This document shows, in pieces, positions 25,657 through 33,596 of a stretch of DNA of 64,000 bases. The stretch covers positions 1 through 64,000 of the forward strand of contig CAWFXV010000031.1 in the NCBI GenBank assembly GCA_963819885.1. The letters run 5' to 3'. The stretch comes from JACVRX01 sp963819885. GTDB taxonomy: Bacteria > Actinomycetota > Actinomycetes > Jiangellales > Jiangellaceae. Each line of letters begins with the position of its first letter. Positions within the stretch are counted from its first letter, which is position 1. A program made the translations under genes and the position numbers. The notes beneath the pieces were generated by a model, which was not told the DNA's origin, made no database searches, and was given only the letters and a program-made list of their open reading frames with translations.

Positions 25657-25860
25657 ATGGCACAAGGAACCGTCAAGTGGTTCAACAACGAGAAGGGCTA
25701 CGGCTTCATCGCCCAGGACAGCGGCGAGCCGGACGTATTCGTCCATTACTCGGCCATCACGAGTGAGGGCTACCGCTCGCTGGATGAGAACCAGCGCGTC
25801 GAGTTCGAGATCGTGCAAGGCCAGAAAGGCCCACAGGCGGAGAACGTCCGCCCGCTCTGA
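25657..25860 (+). CDS. Cold-shock protein (CspA family)
   Basis: A 67-residue OB-fold protein. RNP1 is KGYGFIAQ and RNP2 is DVFVHYSAI, with the usual VKWFNNEKGYGF start. It binds single-stranded RNA/DNA as an RNA chaperone. The ATG at 25657 has AGGAGG at 25642-25647. The leader is long (about 150 bases to the hairpin), as is typical for regulated cold-shock genes. Monocistronic by context. Confidence 0.95.
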   Translation: MAQGTVKWFNNEKGYGFIAQDSGEPDVFVHYSAITSEGYRSLDENQRVEFEIVQGQKGPQAENVRPL

Positions 25861-25867
25861 CAGCGGT

Positions 25868-25969
25868 TCAGCTGGTCTGTTCGTTCGTCGAGGCCGCCGG
25901 CTTCGCTCGGCGGGCTCGGCGAACGAGAACTCCCACAGCCACCATTCCCACCAAGGCTGCACCCAACAT
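25868..25969 (-). CDS. Possible 33-residue single-span membrane peptide
   Basis: A short frame from ATG 25969 reads MLGAALVGMVAVGVLVRRA and then a basic, polar tail ending NEQTS. This is the layout of a small single-pass membrane protein with a positive-inside flank. No clear ribosome site is visible, and coding at this size cannot be proven from sequence. It is convergent with csp and divergent from the GH36 gene. Confidence 0.3.
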   Translation of the reverse strand: MLGAALVGMVAVGVLVRRARRAKPAASTNEQTS

Positions 25970-26026
25970 CCACGGACCGAGCGGCCGCTGACGCTGCGGT
26001 CGTCTCGCTCAGTGCTGAGGCGGTCG

Positions 26027-28210
26027 ATGGAAGCTCCCCCGGAGAACGGCGAGGAATTCGGGATCGTCCATTTCCGGGCGGCCGGGATCAGCGTCGTGCT
26101 CGACTGCCGGGGGCCCAGCTTGCCGGAGGTACTCCATTGGGGTGCCGACCTCGGCGAACTGAATGCGGAGTCACTCGACGCCGCCGTGGTCGCGTCGACT
26201 CCGCCGCTGGCGTCGAACAGCCTGGACGTCCCGCATCGGGTAAGCCTCATCCCAGAGCACTCCGTCGGATGGGCCGGGTTGCCTGGCCTTCGCGGCCACC
26301 GCGCCGGCGCCGACTGGTCGCCGCGGTTCGTGCTCACGTCCGTCGACGTGGAGGCCGATCAGCCGAGCACCGAGGGTGGCCGGCTGTCGATCTACAGCAC
26401 CGACAGTGCCGCCCGCCTCTCGTTGACCATCGAGATCGAGCTGACCCGGTCGGGCCTGCTGCGCCAGCAGGCGACCATTCGAAACGAGCACCCGGAGTCG
26501 CGTTACCACCTGGACGGACTCGTGCTCGCGTTGCCGGTGCCCACCGAGGCGACGGAGCTGCTGGACCTCACCGGCCGGCACACTCGAGAGCGCGTACCGC
26601 AGCGGCGCCCGTTCAGCATCGGCATCTCGCTGCGAGACAACCGCCGCGGCCGCACCGGCGCGGACGCCACGCTGATCGTCGCGGCGGGAACCAGGGGGTT
26701 CGGTTTCCGCTCCGGCGAGGTCTGGGGTGTGCACGTCGGGTGGAGCGGCAATCACCGAACGTACGCCGAGCGGCTGCCGTCTGGCCTGGCGGTCGTCGGC
26801 GGCGGTGAGCTCCTGCTGCCAGGCGAAATCGCGCTCCAGCCCGGTGAGCGCTACTCCACCCCGTGGCTGTACGCCTCCTATGGTCGCGGCCTGGATGCGA
26901 TGGCCGGCCGGTATCACAGCTACCTGCGTTCGCTTCCTGGCCATGCGGGTGCCGGCCGGGCCAGACCGGTCATCCTCAACACCTGGGAAGCCGTCTACTT
27001 CGACCACGAAATCAACCGACTTCGGGTACTCGCCGATCGTGCCGCCGAGGTCGGCGCCGAGCGGTTCGTGCTCGACGACGGCTGGTTCCGCAACCGCCGA
27101 GACGACTCCTCCGGGCTCGGTGACTGGTTCGTCGACGAGAATGCGTGGCCCGACGGGCTGCATCCGCTGGTCGATCACGTCCGAGCGCTCGGCATGGAGT
27201 TCGGCCTCTGGGTCGAACCCGAGATGGTCAACCCGGACTCCGACCTCGCCCGAGCCCATCCGGACTGGATCCTCGCTACCGGCGGCCGGCAGCCGGTGCT
27301 CGGCCGGAAACAGCAGGTGTTGAACCTGGCGCGGCCGGATGCCTACTCCTACATCAGGGAACGCCTGGTCGCGCTGCTCGACGAGTATCCGATCAGCTAT
27401 CTGAAGTGGGACCACAACCGTGATCTGGTCGACGCCGGCCAATACCCGGGCGGGGAGCCCCGCGTCCATGCCCAGACGGAGGCCGTCTATGCGCTGATCG
27501 ACGAGCTCAAGCAGAAGCATCCACAGCTGGAGATCGAGTCCTGCTCGTCGGGAGGCGCTCGCATCGACTTCGGCATTCTGCGCCGGACCGACCGGGTGTG
27601 GGCCAGCGACTCCAATGACGCGCTGGAGCGCCAGTCGATCCAGCGCTGGACCGGACTGCTCATTCCGCCCGAGCTGGTCGGAGCACACGTCGGGCCGCCG
27701 CGGTCGCACACGTCGGGCCGCCGCCACGACCTGTCCTTCCGCGCCGGCACCGCCCTGTTCGGGCACTTTGGCATCGAGTGGGACATCGCCGCGGCGAGTG
27801 ACCAGGAGAGGGCCGAGCTGACGCGTTGGGTCGCCCTCTACAAACAGCTGCGCGGGCTGCTGCACTCGGGAACGGTAGTGATCGGAGATCATCCCGACGA
27901 GGCGCTGTGGGTGCACGGCGTGGTCGCACCGGCCGCAGACGACGCCGTTTTCGCCCTGGTCGCGATGTCAGCGGGCATTTCCGCGCCACCCGGACGGGTG
28001 AAGCTGCCGGGTCTCGCGCCCGACGTCGTGTACACCGTCCGGCCATTGCCGCCAGGCGACGCTCCGCTCGGGCCGGAACACATCCCTCCGCCGGACTGGG
28101 TTGTTGCCGGCGGCGTCACACTCCCCGGCCGGGTGCTCGGGGAGGTCGGCATCCAGGCGCCCGTCATGCACCCAGAGCAGTTGATGTTGCTAAGGCTCAC
28201 CACGACGTGA
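26027..28210 (+). CDS. Alpha-galactosidase, glycoside hydrolase family 36
   Basis: A 727-residue GH36 enzyme, full length. The N-terminal beta-sandwich (about residues 1-300) precedes the TIM barrel: VILNTWEAVYFDHE, FVLDDGWFRNRRDD, the nucleophile D462 in LKWDHNRDLVD, and ESCSSGGARIDFG followed by the acid/base Asp D528 in WASDSNDALER. It hydrolyses alpha-1,6-galactosides such as melibiose or raffinose. No signal peptide, so cytoplasmic. The ATG at 26027 follows TGAGG; the frame is open further upstream through the csp gene, which is coincidental. No sugar transporter is adjacent. Confidence 0.93.
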   Translation: MEAPPENGEEFGIVHFRAAGISVVLDCRGPSLPEVLHWGADLGELNAESLDAAVVASTPPLASNSLDVPHRVSLIPEHSVGWAGLPGLRGHRAGADWSPRFVLTSVDVEADQPSTEGGRLSIYSTDSAARLSLTIEIELTRSGLLRQQATIRNEHPESRYHLDGLVLALPVPTEATELLDLTGRHTRERVPQRRPFSIGISLRDNRRGRTGADATLIVAAGTRGFGFRSGEVWGVHVGWSGNHRTYAERLPSGLAVVGGGELLLPGEIALQPGERYSTPWLYASYGRGLDAMAGRYHSYLRSLPGHAGAGRARPVILNTWEAVYFDHEINRLRVLADRAAEVGAERFVLDDGWFRNRRDDSSGLGDWFVDENAWPDGLHPLVDHVRALGMEFGLWVEPEMVNPDSDLARAHPDWILATGGRQPVLGRKQQVLNLARPDAYSYIRERLVALLDEYPISYLKWDHNRDLVDAGQYPGGEPRVHAQTEAVYALIDELKQKHPQLEIESCSSGGARIDFGILRRTDRVWASDSNDALERQSIQRWTGLLIPPELVGAHVGPPRSHTSGRRHDLSFRAGTALFGHFGIEWDIAAASDQERAELTRWVALYKQLRGLLHSGTVVIGDHPDEALWVHGVVAPAADDAVFALVAMSAGISAPPGRVKLPGLAPDVVYTVRPLPPGDAPLGPEHIPPPDWVVAGGVTLPGRVLGEVGIQAPVMHPEQLMLLRLTTT

Positions 28211-28246
28211 CGCGACCGGCGGGCTCACTGTGTGGGGGCTGCGCCA

Positions 28247-28314
28247 ACCTCGCGGCCGAGATAGCCGCCAACGGCATCGATACCGGCTCGTTACGAACAT
28301 CTCGGCCGCGAGGT
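28247..28314. repeat. Dispersed palindromic element, copy 1
   Basis: ACCTCGCGGCCGAGAT (28247-28262) is perfectly inverted at 28299-28314 around a 36-nt loop that holds its own GC stem. It starts 36 bp after the GH36 stop. The right flank and arm (28293-28316, ACGAACATCTCGGCCGCGAG then GTCG) recur with one mismatch at 44259-44282, marking both as one repeat family. May act as a terminator. Confidence 0.7.
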
Positions 28315-28423
28315 CGTCCATAGAGCTATGCACCGGCCGTCTGCGCGTGCAGCTGCACAGGCAGTTAGGGCCTTTACTCCCGCTTTGTGGTGTATTTCAG
28401 CCCACATTTAGCTGTGTGTCCGG

Positions 28424-28452
28424 TTGCCGCGACCTCATCGGCTCGCTACCGT
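28424..28452 (+). promoter_or_regulatory. Putative promoter of the riboswitch transcript
   Basis: TTGCCG (28424-28429), a 17-bp spacer and TACCGT (28447-28452) resemble -35 and -10 elements. Transcription would begin about 28459, directly before the structured leader of the NlpC/P60 gene. Confidence 0.4.
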
Positions 28453-28461
28453 ACGGCGCGA

Positions 28462-28640
28462 GGTGCCTGTGTTCCCTGCGTCGACCAACCGGTCGGCACG
28501 CAGGCACCCCCGCCGAGTCCGGCCGGCAGGCCGGAGCCGGGGACCCACTTCCCCGGGGTGAATCGGCTGCAAGGTCGCAGCCGTAGGGGCTCTTCCCCCC
28601 CGAACCCGTCAGCTAACCCGGTAGGCGGCAGCGGAAGAGA
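28462..28640 (+). ncRNA. c-di-AMP riboswitch (ydaO/yuaA class)
   Basis: The leader contains the conserved core blocks of the ydaO class in order: GGGGACCCA (28539-28547), GGGGTGAATCGG, CCGTAGGGG, CCGAACCCGTCAGCTAACCC and GGTAGGCGG. P1 can form between CCGCC (28510-28514) and GGCGG (28624-28628). Upstream GGTGCCTG (28462-28469) pairs with CAGGCACC (28501-28508), and CTCTTCC pairs with GGAAGAG across the ligand-proximal arm. In actinobacteria this class precedes cell-wall hydrolase genes and turns them off when c-di-AMP is high. The ribosome site GAGAGGA follows immediately. Confidence 0.92.
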
Positions 28641-28651
28641 GGACTCGCGCC

Positions 28652-29746
28652 TTGGCCGAGCAGTTCCGCCGAACCAGTCGAGTGCGCCCGAAATCTGCTG
28701 CAGTTGTCGGCCTCAGCATCGCCACCATCCTCGGCGGGCTGGTGTTGAGCACCCCGGTCAGCGCGGATCCCAGACCCACCCTCGCTGAAGTTCAGCGTCG
28801 CGTCGACGAGCTACACGGCCAGGCGGAGGAAGCAAGCGAGCGCTACAACGCGGCCGCAGAGACAGTCGCCGAGATCGAGCGCCGGCTGACGGCCGCCGAA
28901 AGCGACGCTCAGCGCCAGGAGGCCAGGGTCAAGAAGCTCACCGCCGACATGGGCGGGTACGCCGCCGCGACTTATCGAGCCGGCGGCCTGGACCCGACCG
29001 TGCAGGCCATGCTCGCCGAAGACCCCGACGATTTCCTCGCCCGCAGCTCCGTGATCGACGCCTACGCGACCCAGCAGGCCGAACAACTCGACGCGGTGGC
29101 CGCTGAGCGTCAGCAGCTCGAGCAGAAGCGGCTCATCGTCGATGAGGAGCGCTCCCGTCAGGCGGCGATCACGGCCGTGCTCGCGGCGGAGAAGGAAACG
29201 GTTGACCGCCTCGTAGCCGAGCAGGAAGAACTGCTCGCCAAGCTGACAGCAGAGGAGAAGGCCAGGCTCGCTCGCGAGCAGGAGCGGGCTCGGCTCGCAG
29301 CACTGGCCGAGCGGGACGAGGCGTCGAGCCGGATATCTCGGGGATCGACCAGCTCCACGCCGGCACCCAACGTGCCGGCGAGCGGTCGTGCGGCGGTGGC
29401 CGTGCAGGCCGCCTTGTCGAAGATCGGCGCTCCCTACGTGTACGGGACCGCAGGCCCGAACACCTTTGACTGCTCCGGGTTCACCAGCTGGGCCTGGGCG
29501 CAGGCCGGGGTAAGTCTCTCGCGTTCGTCACGGGCGCAAGCCTCACAGGGAACCCGGGTCTCGGTCAGCCAGCTACGGCCGGGCGACATTTTGTTCTATG
29601 ACAGCCCGGTCAGCCACGTAGCGATGTACATCGGCAACGGCATGGTCGTGCACGCATCGAACCCGCGGACCGACGTCACCACCGCCCCCATGTACCAGGC
29701 CGGCGGCTCGGCCAAGCCGTTCGCCGGCGCGATGCGGCCGGGTTAG
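28652..29746 (+). CDS. Secreted NlpC/P60 peptidoglycan endopeptidase (RipA-like)
   Basis: A 364-residue protein. It has a signal peptide (VVGLSIATILGGLVLSTPVSA) and a long coiled coil (about residues 45-225, Glu/Ala/Arg-rich). A C-terminal NlpC/P60 domain carries the catalytic C274 in FDCSGFTSWAW and H322 in SHVAMYIGNGMVVHAS. It cuts D-Glu-mDAP bonds in peptidoglycan, as RipA-type enzymes do at division. The start is a TTG at 28652 with GAGAGGA 8 bases upstream. Expression is controlled by the c-di-AMP riboswitch in its leader. Confidence 0.92.
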   Translation: MAEQFRRTSRVRPKSAAVVGLSIATILGGLVLSTPVSADPRPTLAEVQRRVDELHGQAEEASERYNAAAETVAEIERRLTAAESDAQRQEARVKKLTADMGGYAAATYRAGGLDPTVQAMLAEDPDDFLARSSVIDAYATQQAEQLDAVAAERQQLEQKRLIVDEERSRQAAITAVLAAEKETVDRLVAEQEELLAKLTAEEKARLAREQERARLAALAERDEASSRISRGSTSSTPAPNVPASGRAAVAVQAALSKIGAPYVYGTAGPNTFDCSGFTSWAWAQAGVSLSRSSRAQASQGTRVSVSQLRPGDILFYDSPVSHVAMYIGNGMVVHASNPRTDVTTAPMYQAGGSAKPFAGAMRPG

Positions 29747-29758
29747 GGCTGGCGCGGC

Positions 29759-30101
29759 ATGCGACTCCACCAGGCCGGTCGACGCAAGGCCAAGAGCATG
29801 ATCGAGAGTTCGCAGTACGTCCTCGACAGCTCCTGGACCAAGGCGAACCCATCCGCCGACGAAGAGAATGCGTATATCGAAGACCACTCATGGGCCGACT
29901 TGGGCGAGTGGCATCTGCGGCATTGACGAAACGGCCGACGAAGAGACCAAGGATCGGTACGGCTTTCCCTACGGTGACTTCCGCCGCGTCCATCGCAGTG
30001 GGCTGATCGCGGCCAAACAGCGAGCGGCGCAAAACGACTACGCCGACATCGAGCAGGCCGCCGACGCGCTGCTGTCACTGCTCGACGAACAGGCCGGCTG
30101 A
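29759..30101 (+). pseudogene. Conserved hypothetical protein gene with a +1 frameshift
   Basis: From ATG 29759 the frame reads KSMIESSQYVLDSSW, ANPSADEENAYIEDHSWADL and GEWHLRH, then stops. The next frame continues GIDETADEETKDRYGFPYGD, FRRVHRSGLIAAKQRAA and DIEQAADALLSLLDEQAG. Removing one C at about 29918 (CTG-CGG to CTG-GGC) yields a continuous 113-residue protein of a small conserved actinobacterial type (helical, FPYGDFRRVHR core). Function unknown. It sits 12 bp after the NlpC/P60 stop. A sequencing error is possible, so functionality is undecided. Confidence 0.65.
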
Positions 30102-30105
30102 ATAC

Positions 30106-30143
30106 GTGGCCGAGGGTCCCAGCCCCCCGGGACCTTCGGCCAC
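30106..30143. terminator. Strong hairpin, likely bidirectional terminator
   Basis: GTGGCCGAGGGTCCC (30106-30120) pairs with GGGACCTTCGGCCAC (30129-30143), 15 bp with one G-T pair and an 8-nt loop. It lies between the plus-strand frameshifted gene and the minus-strand aldo/keto reductase remnant. The right arm also resembles a Dos box (GGGACCTTCGGCC), probably a coincidence of the palindrome. Confidence 0.65.
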
Positions 30144-30176
30144 TAGCCGGCGGCCACCGCTGATCGTCCAGAGCGG

Positions 30177-30375
30177 CTAACCCGCTGGCGTCGTATCGTC
30201 GCCCGTCACCGCGCCCGGAGGCACCGCCCGCTCGATGTCGGCCACGTCGTCGCCGGTCAGGTCACGTCGAGAGCACCGAGGACTCGTCGAGCCGGTCTTT
30301 GCGGCGCGCGCCACCAACGGCACGACGTCCTGGCCGCGCGAGAGCACCCAGGGCAACTGCCATCTGGTGTATCAG
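30177..30375 (-). pseudogene. 3' remnant of an aldo/keto reductase gene
   Basis: Read leftward and stitched across frames, the DNA encodes the C-terminal signature of aldo/keto reductases: ALGWVLSRGQDVVPLV, GARRKDRLDES, LGALDV and LTGDDVADIERAVPPGAV, then a stop. At least two frameshifts separate the pieces and the first 250 or so residues are missing. The remnant lies directly behind the PPK2 gene. It is dead; no start or frame is available. Confidence 0.65.
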
Positions 30376-31205
30376 CCAGCTGCCAACAGCTTCGCGGCGT
30401 AGTCCGGGACGTAGGAGAACTGGGTGCGAGGCGGCCGTTGGTAGCCCTTTGGCTTGGGTCGCTTCGGCAGCTCAAGCGCCGGCCGCTGGACCTCCTTGTA
30501 GTCGATCGTCGACAGCAGGTGCGCGATCATGTTGATGCGAGCGCGACGCTTGTCCTCGCTCTCGACGATGTACCACGGAGCCTCGGGGACGTCGGTGTGG
30601 ACGAGCATGTCGTCCTTCGCTTTGGAGAACTCCTCCCACTTGGTGATGGACTCCAGGTCCATCGGCGAGAGCTTCCACTGCGTCATGGGATCCTCGAGTC
30701 GGCCCCTGAACCGTCGCTCCTGCTCGGCGTCGCTCACGCTGAACCAGTACTTGCGAAGCAGGATTCCGTCCTCGACCAGAAGGCGCTCGAAGATCGGGCA
30801 CTGATGCAGGAAGCGGCGATATTCGGCGTCGGTGCAGAAACCCATGACCCGCTCGACACCAGCGCGGTTGTACCAACTCCGGTCGAAGAGGACGATCTCC
30901 CCGGCACCCGGCAGCTGCTCGGTGTATCGCTGGAAGTACCACTGGCCGCGCTGCCGCTCGGTGGGTGCGGGCAACGCAACGATCCGAGCGACCCGCGGGT
31001 TGAGGTACTGGGCAACCCGTTTGATCGTGCCGCCCTTGCCGGCCGCGTCGCGGCCTTCGAAGACCACGACCAGCCGTATCCCTTCGGTGCGTACCCACTC
31101 CTGCAGATTCACAAGTTCCTTCTGCAGGCGGAACAGCTCCTTCTCATACGGCCTGACGAGGGATGCGCTCAGTCGCGCTCTTGGTCGAGCTCGCCTTCGC
31201 CACAA
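30372..31205 (-). CDS. ppk2: Polyphosphate kinase 2
   Basis: A 277-residue PPK2. The Walker A loop is FEGRDAAGKGGTIKR and Walker B/lid FDRSWYNRAGVERVMGF, with LSPMDLESITKWEEF and YIVESEDKRRARINMIAHLL toward the end. It transfers phosphate between polyphosphate and GDP/ADP. The conserved fold begins at PYEKELFRLQKELV. The annotated TTG start at 31205 gives an odd Arg-rich leader. One frame over, GTG 31203 gives a far more natural N-terminus (VAKASSTKSATERIPRQA) that would join at YEKEL with a single-base change. So the 5' end may carry a frameshift. Confidence 0.9.
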   Translation of the reverse strand: MWRRRARPRARLSASLVRPYEKELFRLQKELVNLQEWVRTEGIRLVVVFEGRDAAGKGGTIKRVAQYLNPRVARIVALPAPTERQRGQWYFQRYTEQLPGAGEIVLFDRSWYNRAGVERVMGFCTDAEYRRFLHQCPIFERLLVEDGILLRKYWFSVSDAEQERRFRGRLEDPMTQWKLSPMDLESITKWEEFSKAKDDMLVHTDVPEAPWYIVESEDKRRARINMIAHLLSTIDYKEVQRPALELPKRPKPKGYQRPPRTQFSYVPDYAAKLLAAG

Positions 31206-31289
31206 GTTTCAGCGTATCGAGCACGTCCAGCCATAGGCGGCGGTGCAATGCTGCGTTCTATGCAGGTCTGGGAGAGCGTTCCCGCCGAG

Positions 31290-32306
31290 ATGGCCGCATG
31301 GGTCGTCCACGAACCTGGACCCGCAGCCGGAAAACCGCTGCAACGAACAACTCTGCCCGTGCCTCAACCAGGCCCCGGTGAGGTTCTCGTGCGCACCTTG
31401 ACGTGCGCCGTATGCCGGACCGACCTGCACTTGGCCGAGGGTGACCTGCCGCCCAAGGCGCCCGATACGGTCCCGGGACACGAGGTCGTCGGCCAGGTCG
31501 TGGCGGCTGCCGACGACGTCATTGGCTTCACGCCAGGACAGCGGGTTGGCATCGCCTGGCTGCGCTGGACCTGCGGTCGATGCCGCTTCTGCCAGCGGGG
31601 AGCGGAGAACCTCTGCCCGTCATCCCGCTACACCGGCTGGGACGCCGACGGCGGATACGCCGAGTACGCCGTCGTACCCGCCGACTATGCCTATCCGCTG
31701 CCGCCCGGATACCAGGACGACGAGTTGGCTCCGCTGCTGTGCGCCGGCATCATCGGCTATCGGGCGCTCCGGCGCGCAGCGCTCCCGCCGCGTGGTCGCC
31801 TGGGCGTGTACGGCTTCGGCGCCTCGGCCCACTTGGCAACGCAAGTAGCGCTCGCGGAGGGTGCGACCGTCCACGTCCTGACTCGCGCTGCTCGAGCCCG
31901 CGAGCTGGCGTTGTCCCTTGGTGCGGCGTCCGCCGGTGGCGCATATGACTCCCCACCCGAGCCGCTGGACGCCGCCATTGTGTTCGCACCGGTCGGTGAC
32001 CTCGTTCCCGTTGCCCTCGACGCGCTCGACGCCGGCGGAACGCTTGCCATCGCCGGTATTCATCTCAGTGACATCCCCGAGCTCAACTACCAGCGGCACC
32101 TGTTCCGGGAGCGGCAGGTGCGCAGCGTCACGGCCAACACCCGAGCCGACGGGCGGGAATTCCTCGACTTCGTCGCACAGCATCACGTGCAGGTGACCAC
32201 GACGCCGTATGCGTTCGATGCCGCCGACCAGGCGCTGGCCGACCTCGCCGCTGACCGGGTAACGGGAGCTGCCGTGTTGCGGATGGCTTCGCCTGCGCAC
32301 GGGTAG
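31290..32306 (+). CDS. Zinc-dependent alcohol dehydrogenase family protein
   Basis: A 338-residue medium-chain dehydrogenase. The catalytic zinc site is CAVCRTDLH and GHEVVGQV, the structural zinc lobe CGRCRFCQRGAENLC, and the cofactor fold LGVYGFGASAHLATQVA. It resembles AdhA-type alcohol dehydrogenases (YTGWDADGGYAEYAVVPADYAY). The ATG at 31290 gives MAAWVVHEPG, matching the usual start; ATGs at 31248 and 31260 are upstream alternatives. Divergent from ppk2. Confidence 0.87.
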   Translation: MAAWVVHEPGPAAGKPLQRTTLPVPQPGPGEVLVRTLTCAVCRTDLHLAEGDLPPKAPDTVPGHEVVGQVVAAADDVIGFTPGQRVGIAWLRWTCGRCRFCQRGAENLCPSSRYTGWDADGGYAEYAVVPADYAYPLPPGYQDDELAPLLCAGIIGYRALRRAALPPRGRLGVYGFGASAHLATQVALAEGATVHVLTRAARARELALSLGAASAGGAYDSPPEPLDAAIVFAPVGDLVPVALDALDAGGTLAIAGIHLSDIPELNYQRHLFRERQVRSVTANTRADGREFLDFVAQHHVQVTTTPYAFDAADQALADLAADRVTGAAVLRMASPAHG

Positions 32307-32341
32307 CGTGCCCACCAGCAGCCGGCAGATGGGAGGCGTCG

Positions 32342-32701
32342 ATGGCGGGTGAACTGGCCTTCTTCGAGATCGGAGTGGCCGACGTCGACAAGGGCCGTGC
32401 GTTCTATCAAGCGTTGTTCGGATGGGCCTTCGAGCCGGGGCCGAATGGCGGATTCGAGATCACGACGCCGGACCTTGCCGGTGGGATGCACGGCGGCGAT
32501 CCAGGTGCATCGCCGTACGTGTTCTTCCAGGTCGACGACATGGCCGCCGCACTATCGCGGGTTCGCGAGCTCGGCGGTGAAGTCGATGACACGGATGTTG
32601 ACGGCGATCAAGACTCGATCGCCCGGTTCGGCAGGTTCCAGCTCTGCAGGGACAACCAGGGCTCCCGGTTCGGCCTACACCAGCCACCACCGTCGGCCTG
32701 A
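32342..32701 (+). CDS. VOC family protein
   Basis: A 119-residue VOC protein of the YP_/CFP32-like type: ELAFFEIGVADVDKGRAFYQALFGW, MHGGDPGASPYVFFQVDDM and CRDNQGSRFGLHQ. ATG 32342 with GGGAGG 6 bases upstream. Follows the dehydrogenase by 35 bp, probably the same transcript, ended by the hairpin at 32706. Substrate unknown. Confidence 0.85.
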   Translation: MAGELAFFEIGVADVDKGRAFYQALFGWAFEPGPNGGFEITTPDLAGGMHGGDPGASPYVFFQVDDMAAALSRVRELGGEVDDTDVDGDQDSIARFGRFQLCRDNQGSRFGLHQPPPSA

Positions 32702-32705
32702 ACAG

Positions 32706-32745
32706 GCCGTGCCCCCCACTCACGGGGGAGAGTGAAGGGCACGGC
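32706..32745 (+). terminator. Strong hairpin terminator after the VOC gene
   Basis: GCCGTGCCC (32706-32714) pairs with GGGCACGGC (32737-32745); inside, CACTC (32717-32721) pairs with GAGTG (32730-32734). It begins 5 bp after the stop codon. No U-tract follows. The next 125 bp up to the DoxX gene show nothing else I recognise. Confidence 0.75.
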
Positions 32746-32870
32746 TGCTCACAGCATGCTCCCTCGTTGGCCCCTGCGATACGACGGACCACGCCAACTA
32801 TCCGACGTTGTGCGAACGTGGCAGGGCCGCCGCGCCGAGTGGCTCAGGCGGCGGCCCATCTGGTCGCTGG

Positions 32871-33413
32871 TTACCGCAGGATCGGGTACCTGCGAACGAG
32901 CGAGGTGCTGGCCCACTGCTTGCCCAACCCCCACACGTCCCCGGCGTGGATGGCAGCCAGCCCGATCAGCACCATGGCGTAGATCAGGTGGTCGTCCAGG
33001 AAGGGGTGGTTTTCCGGCGGAAGCACCGCGGTCCACATGAGTACCAGCAGCAACGCGCCGGCGATGGCGGCGATCCACATGCCAACGCCGAGGATCAGCG
33101 CGACACCGATAGCGAGCAGGCCGAGCATGAACAGCCAGTCGGCCCACGTCGCACCGGCGAGATCCTTGTACATGTCCTCGAACGGGCCGGTTGGCGCGTT
33201 GGACAGGAAGCCGGCCGTCGGACTGCCGCCGTCGATCCACGCGTTCTCGGCCGGCGTCGCGCGGCCGAGACCGAACGCCTTGTCGAGGAATGCCCAGAGG
33301 AAGATCAGGCCGAGTGAGATGCGAGTGATTGCCCAGACATACGGCGCGATCTGCGACGTGTCCCGGCCATCGATGTGGTCGACCCGACTGCCGGGCCGCT
33401 CCGTGGTGGCCAT
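32871..33413 (-). CDS. DoxX family membrane protein
   Basis: A 180-residue protein with four predicted membrane segments: IAPYVWAITRISLGLIFLWAF, WLFMLGLLAIGVALILGVG, AAIAGALLLVLMWTA and HLIYAMVLIGLAAIHAG. It matches the DoxX/DoxD-like family, whose members associate with thiol or thiosulfate oxidation. ATG 33413. It is divergent from the DosS-like kinase, and the shared intergenic region holds the Dos-box-like palindrome, so it may belong to that regulon. Confidence 0.8.
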   Translation of the reverse strand: MATTERPGSRVDHIDGRDTSQIAPYVWAITRISLGLIFLWAFLDKAFGLGRATPAENAWIDGGSPTAGFLSNAPTGPFEDMYKDLAGATWADWLFMLGLLAIGVALILGVGMWIAAIAGALLLVLMWTAVLPPENHPFLDDHLIYAMVLIGLAAIHAGDVWGLGKQWASTSLVRRYPILR

Positions 33414-33503
33414 GTCGTATTCCCTTCTGATGACTACTGCCCGAGGTACTGGCCGATGCCTCTTTGCGTTCTCATCCCATCGCAGCTGGGCATAACCAGG
33501 CAG

Positions 33504-33539
33504 GGCCGAAATGACCCAACCGCAAGGACCAAAGTCCTT
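33504..33539. promoter_or_regulatory. Dos-box-like palindromes upstream of the sensor kinase
   Basis: AAGGACCAAAGTCCTT (33524-33539) is a 6-bp inverted repeat around CAAA with the GGAC-N4-GTCC core of DosR/DevR boxes. GGGCCGAAATGACCC (33504-33518) just upstream resembles a second, imperfect box. Both lie between the DoxX and kinase genes. This suggests that the nearby DosR-like regulator controls both directions. Confidence 0.6.
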
Positions 33540-33596
33540 CCACTGTTCGACGGCGGTCTGACACGTTGATACCGAGCGCCGTCACCTGGAGGAACA

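Noticed and set aside
25360..26337. Upstream extension (minus strand) of the VOC N-terminal fragment to about 396 codons
   Set aside because: The extension runs antisense to csp and the GH36 start; a good GTG with ribosome site at 25359 explains the VOC module.
30438..31289. Long N-terminal extension of the alcohol dehydrogenase frame
   Set aside because: It overlaps ppk2 in antisense; the dehydrogenase fold starts at 31290.
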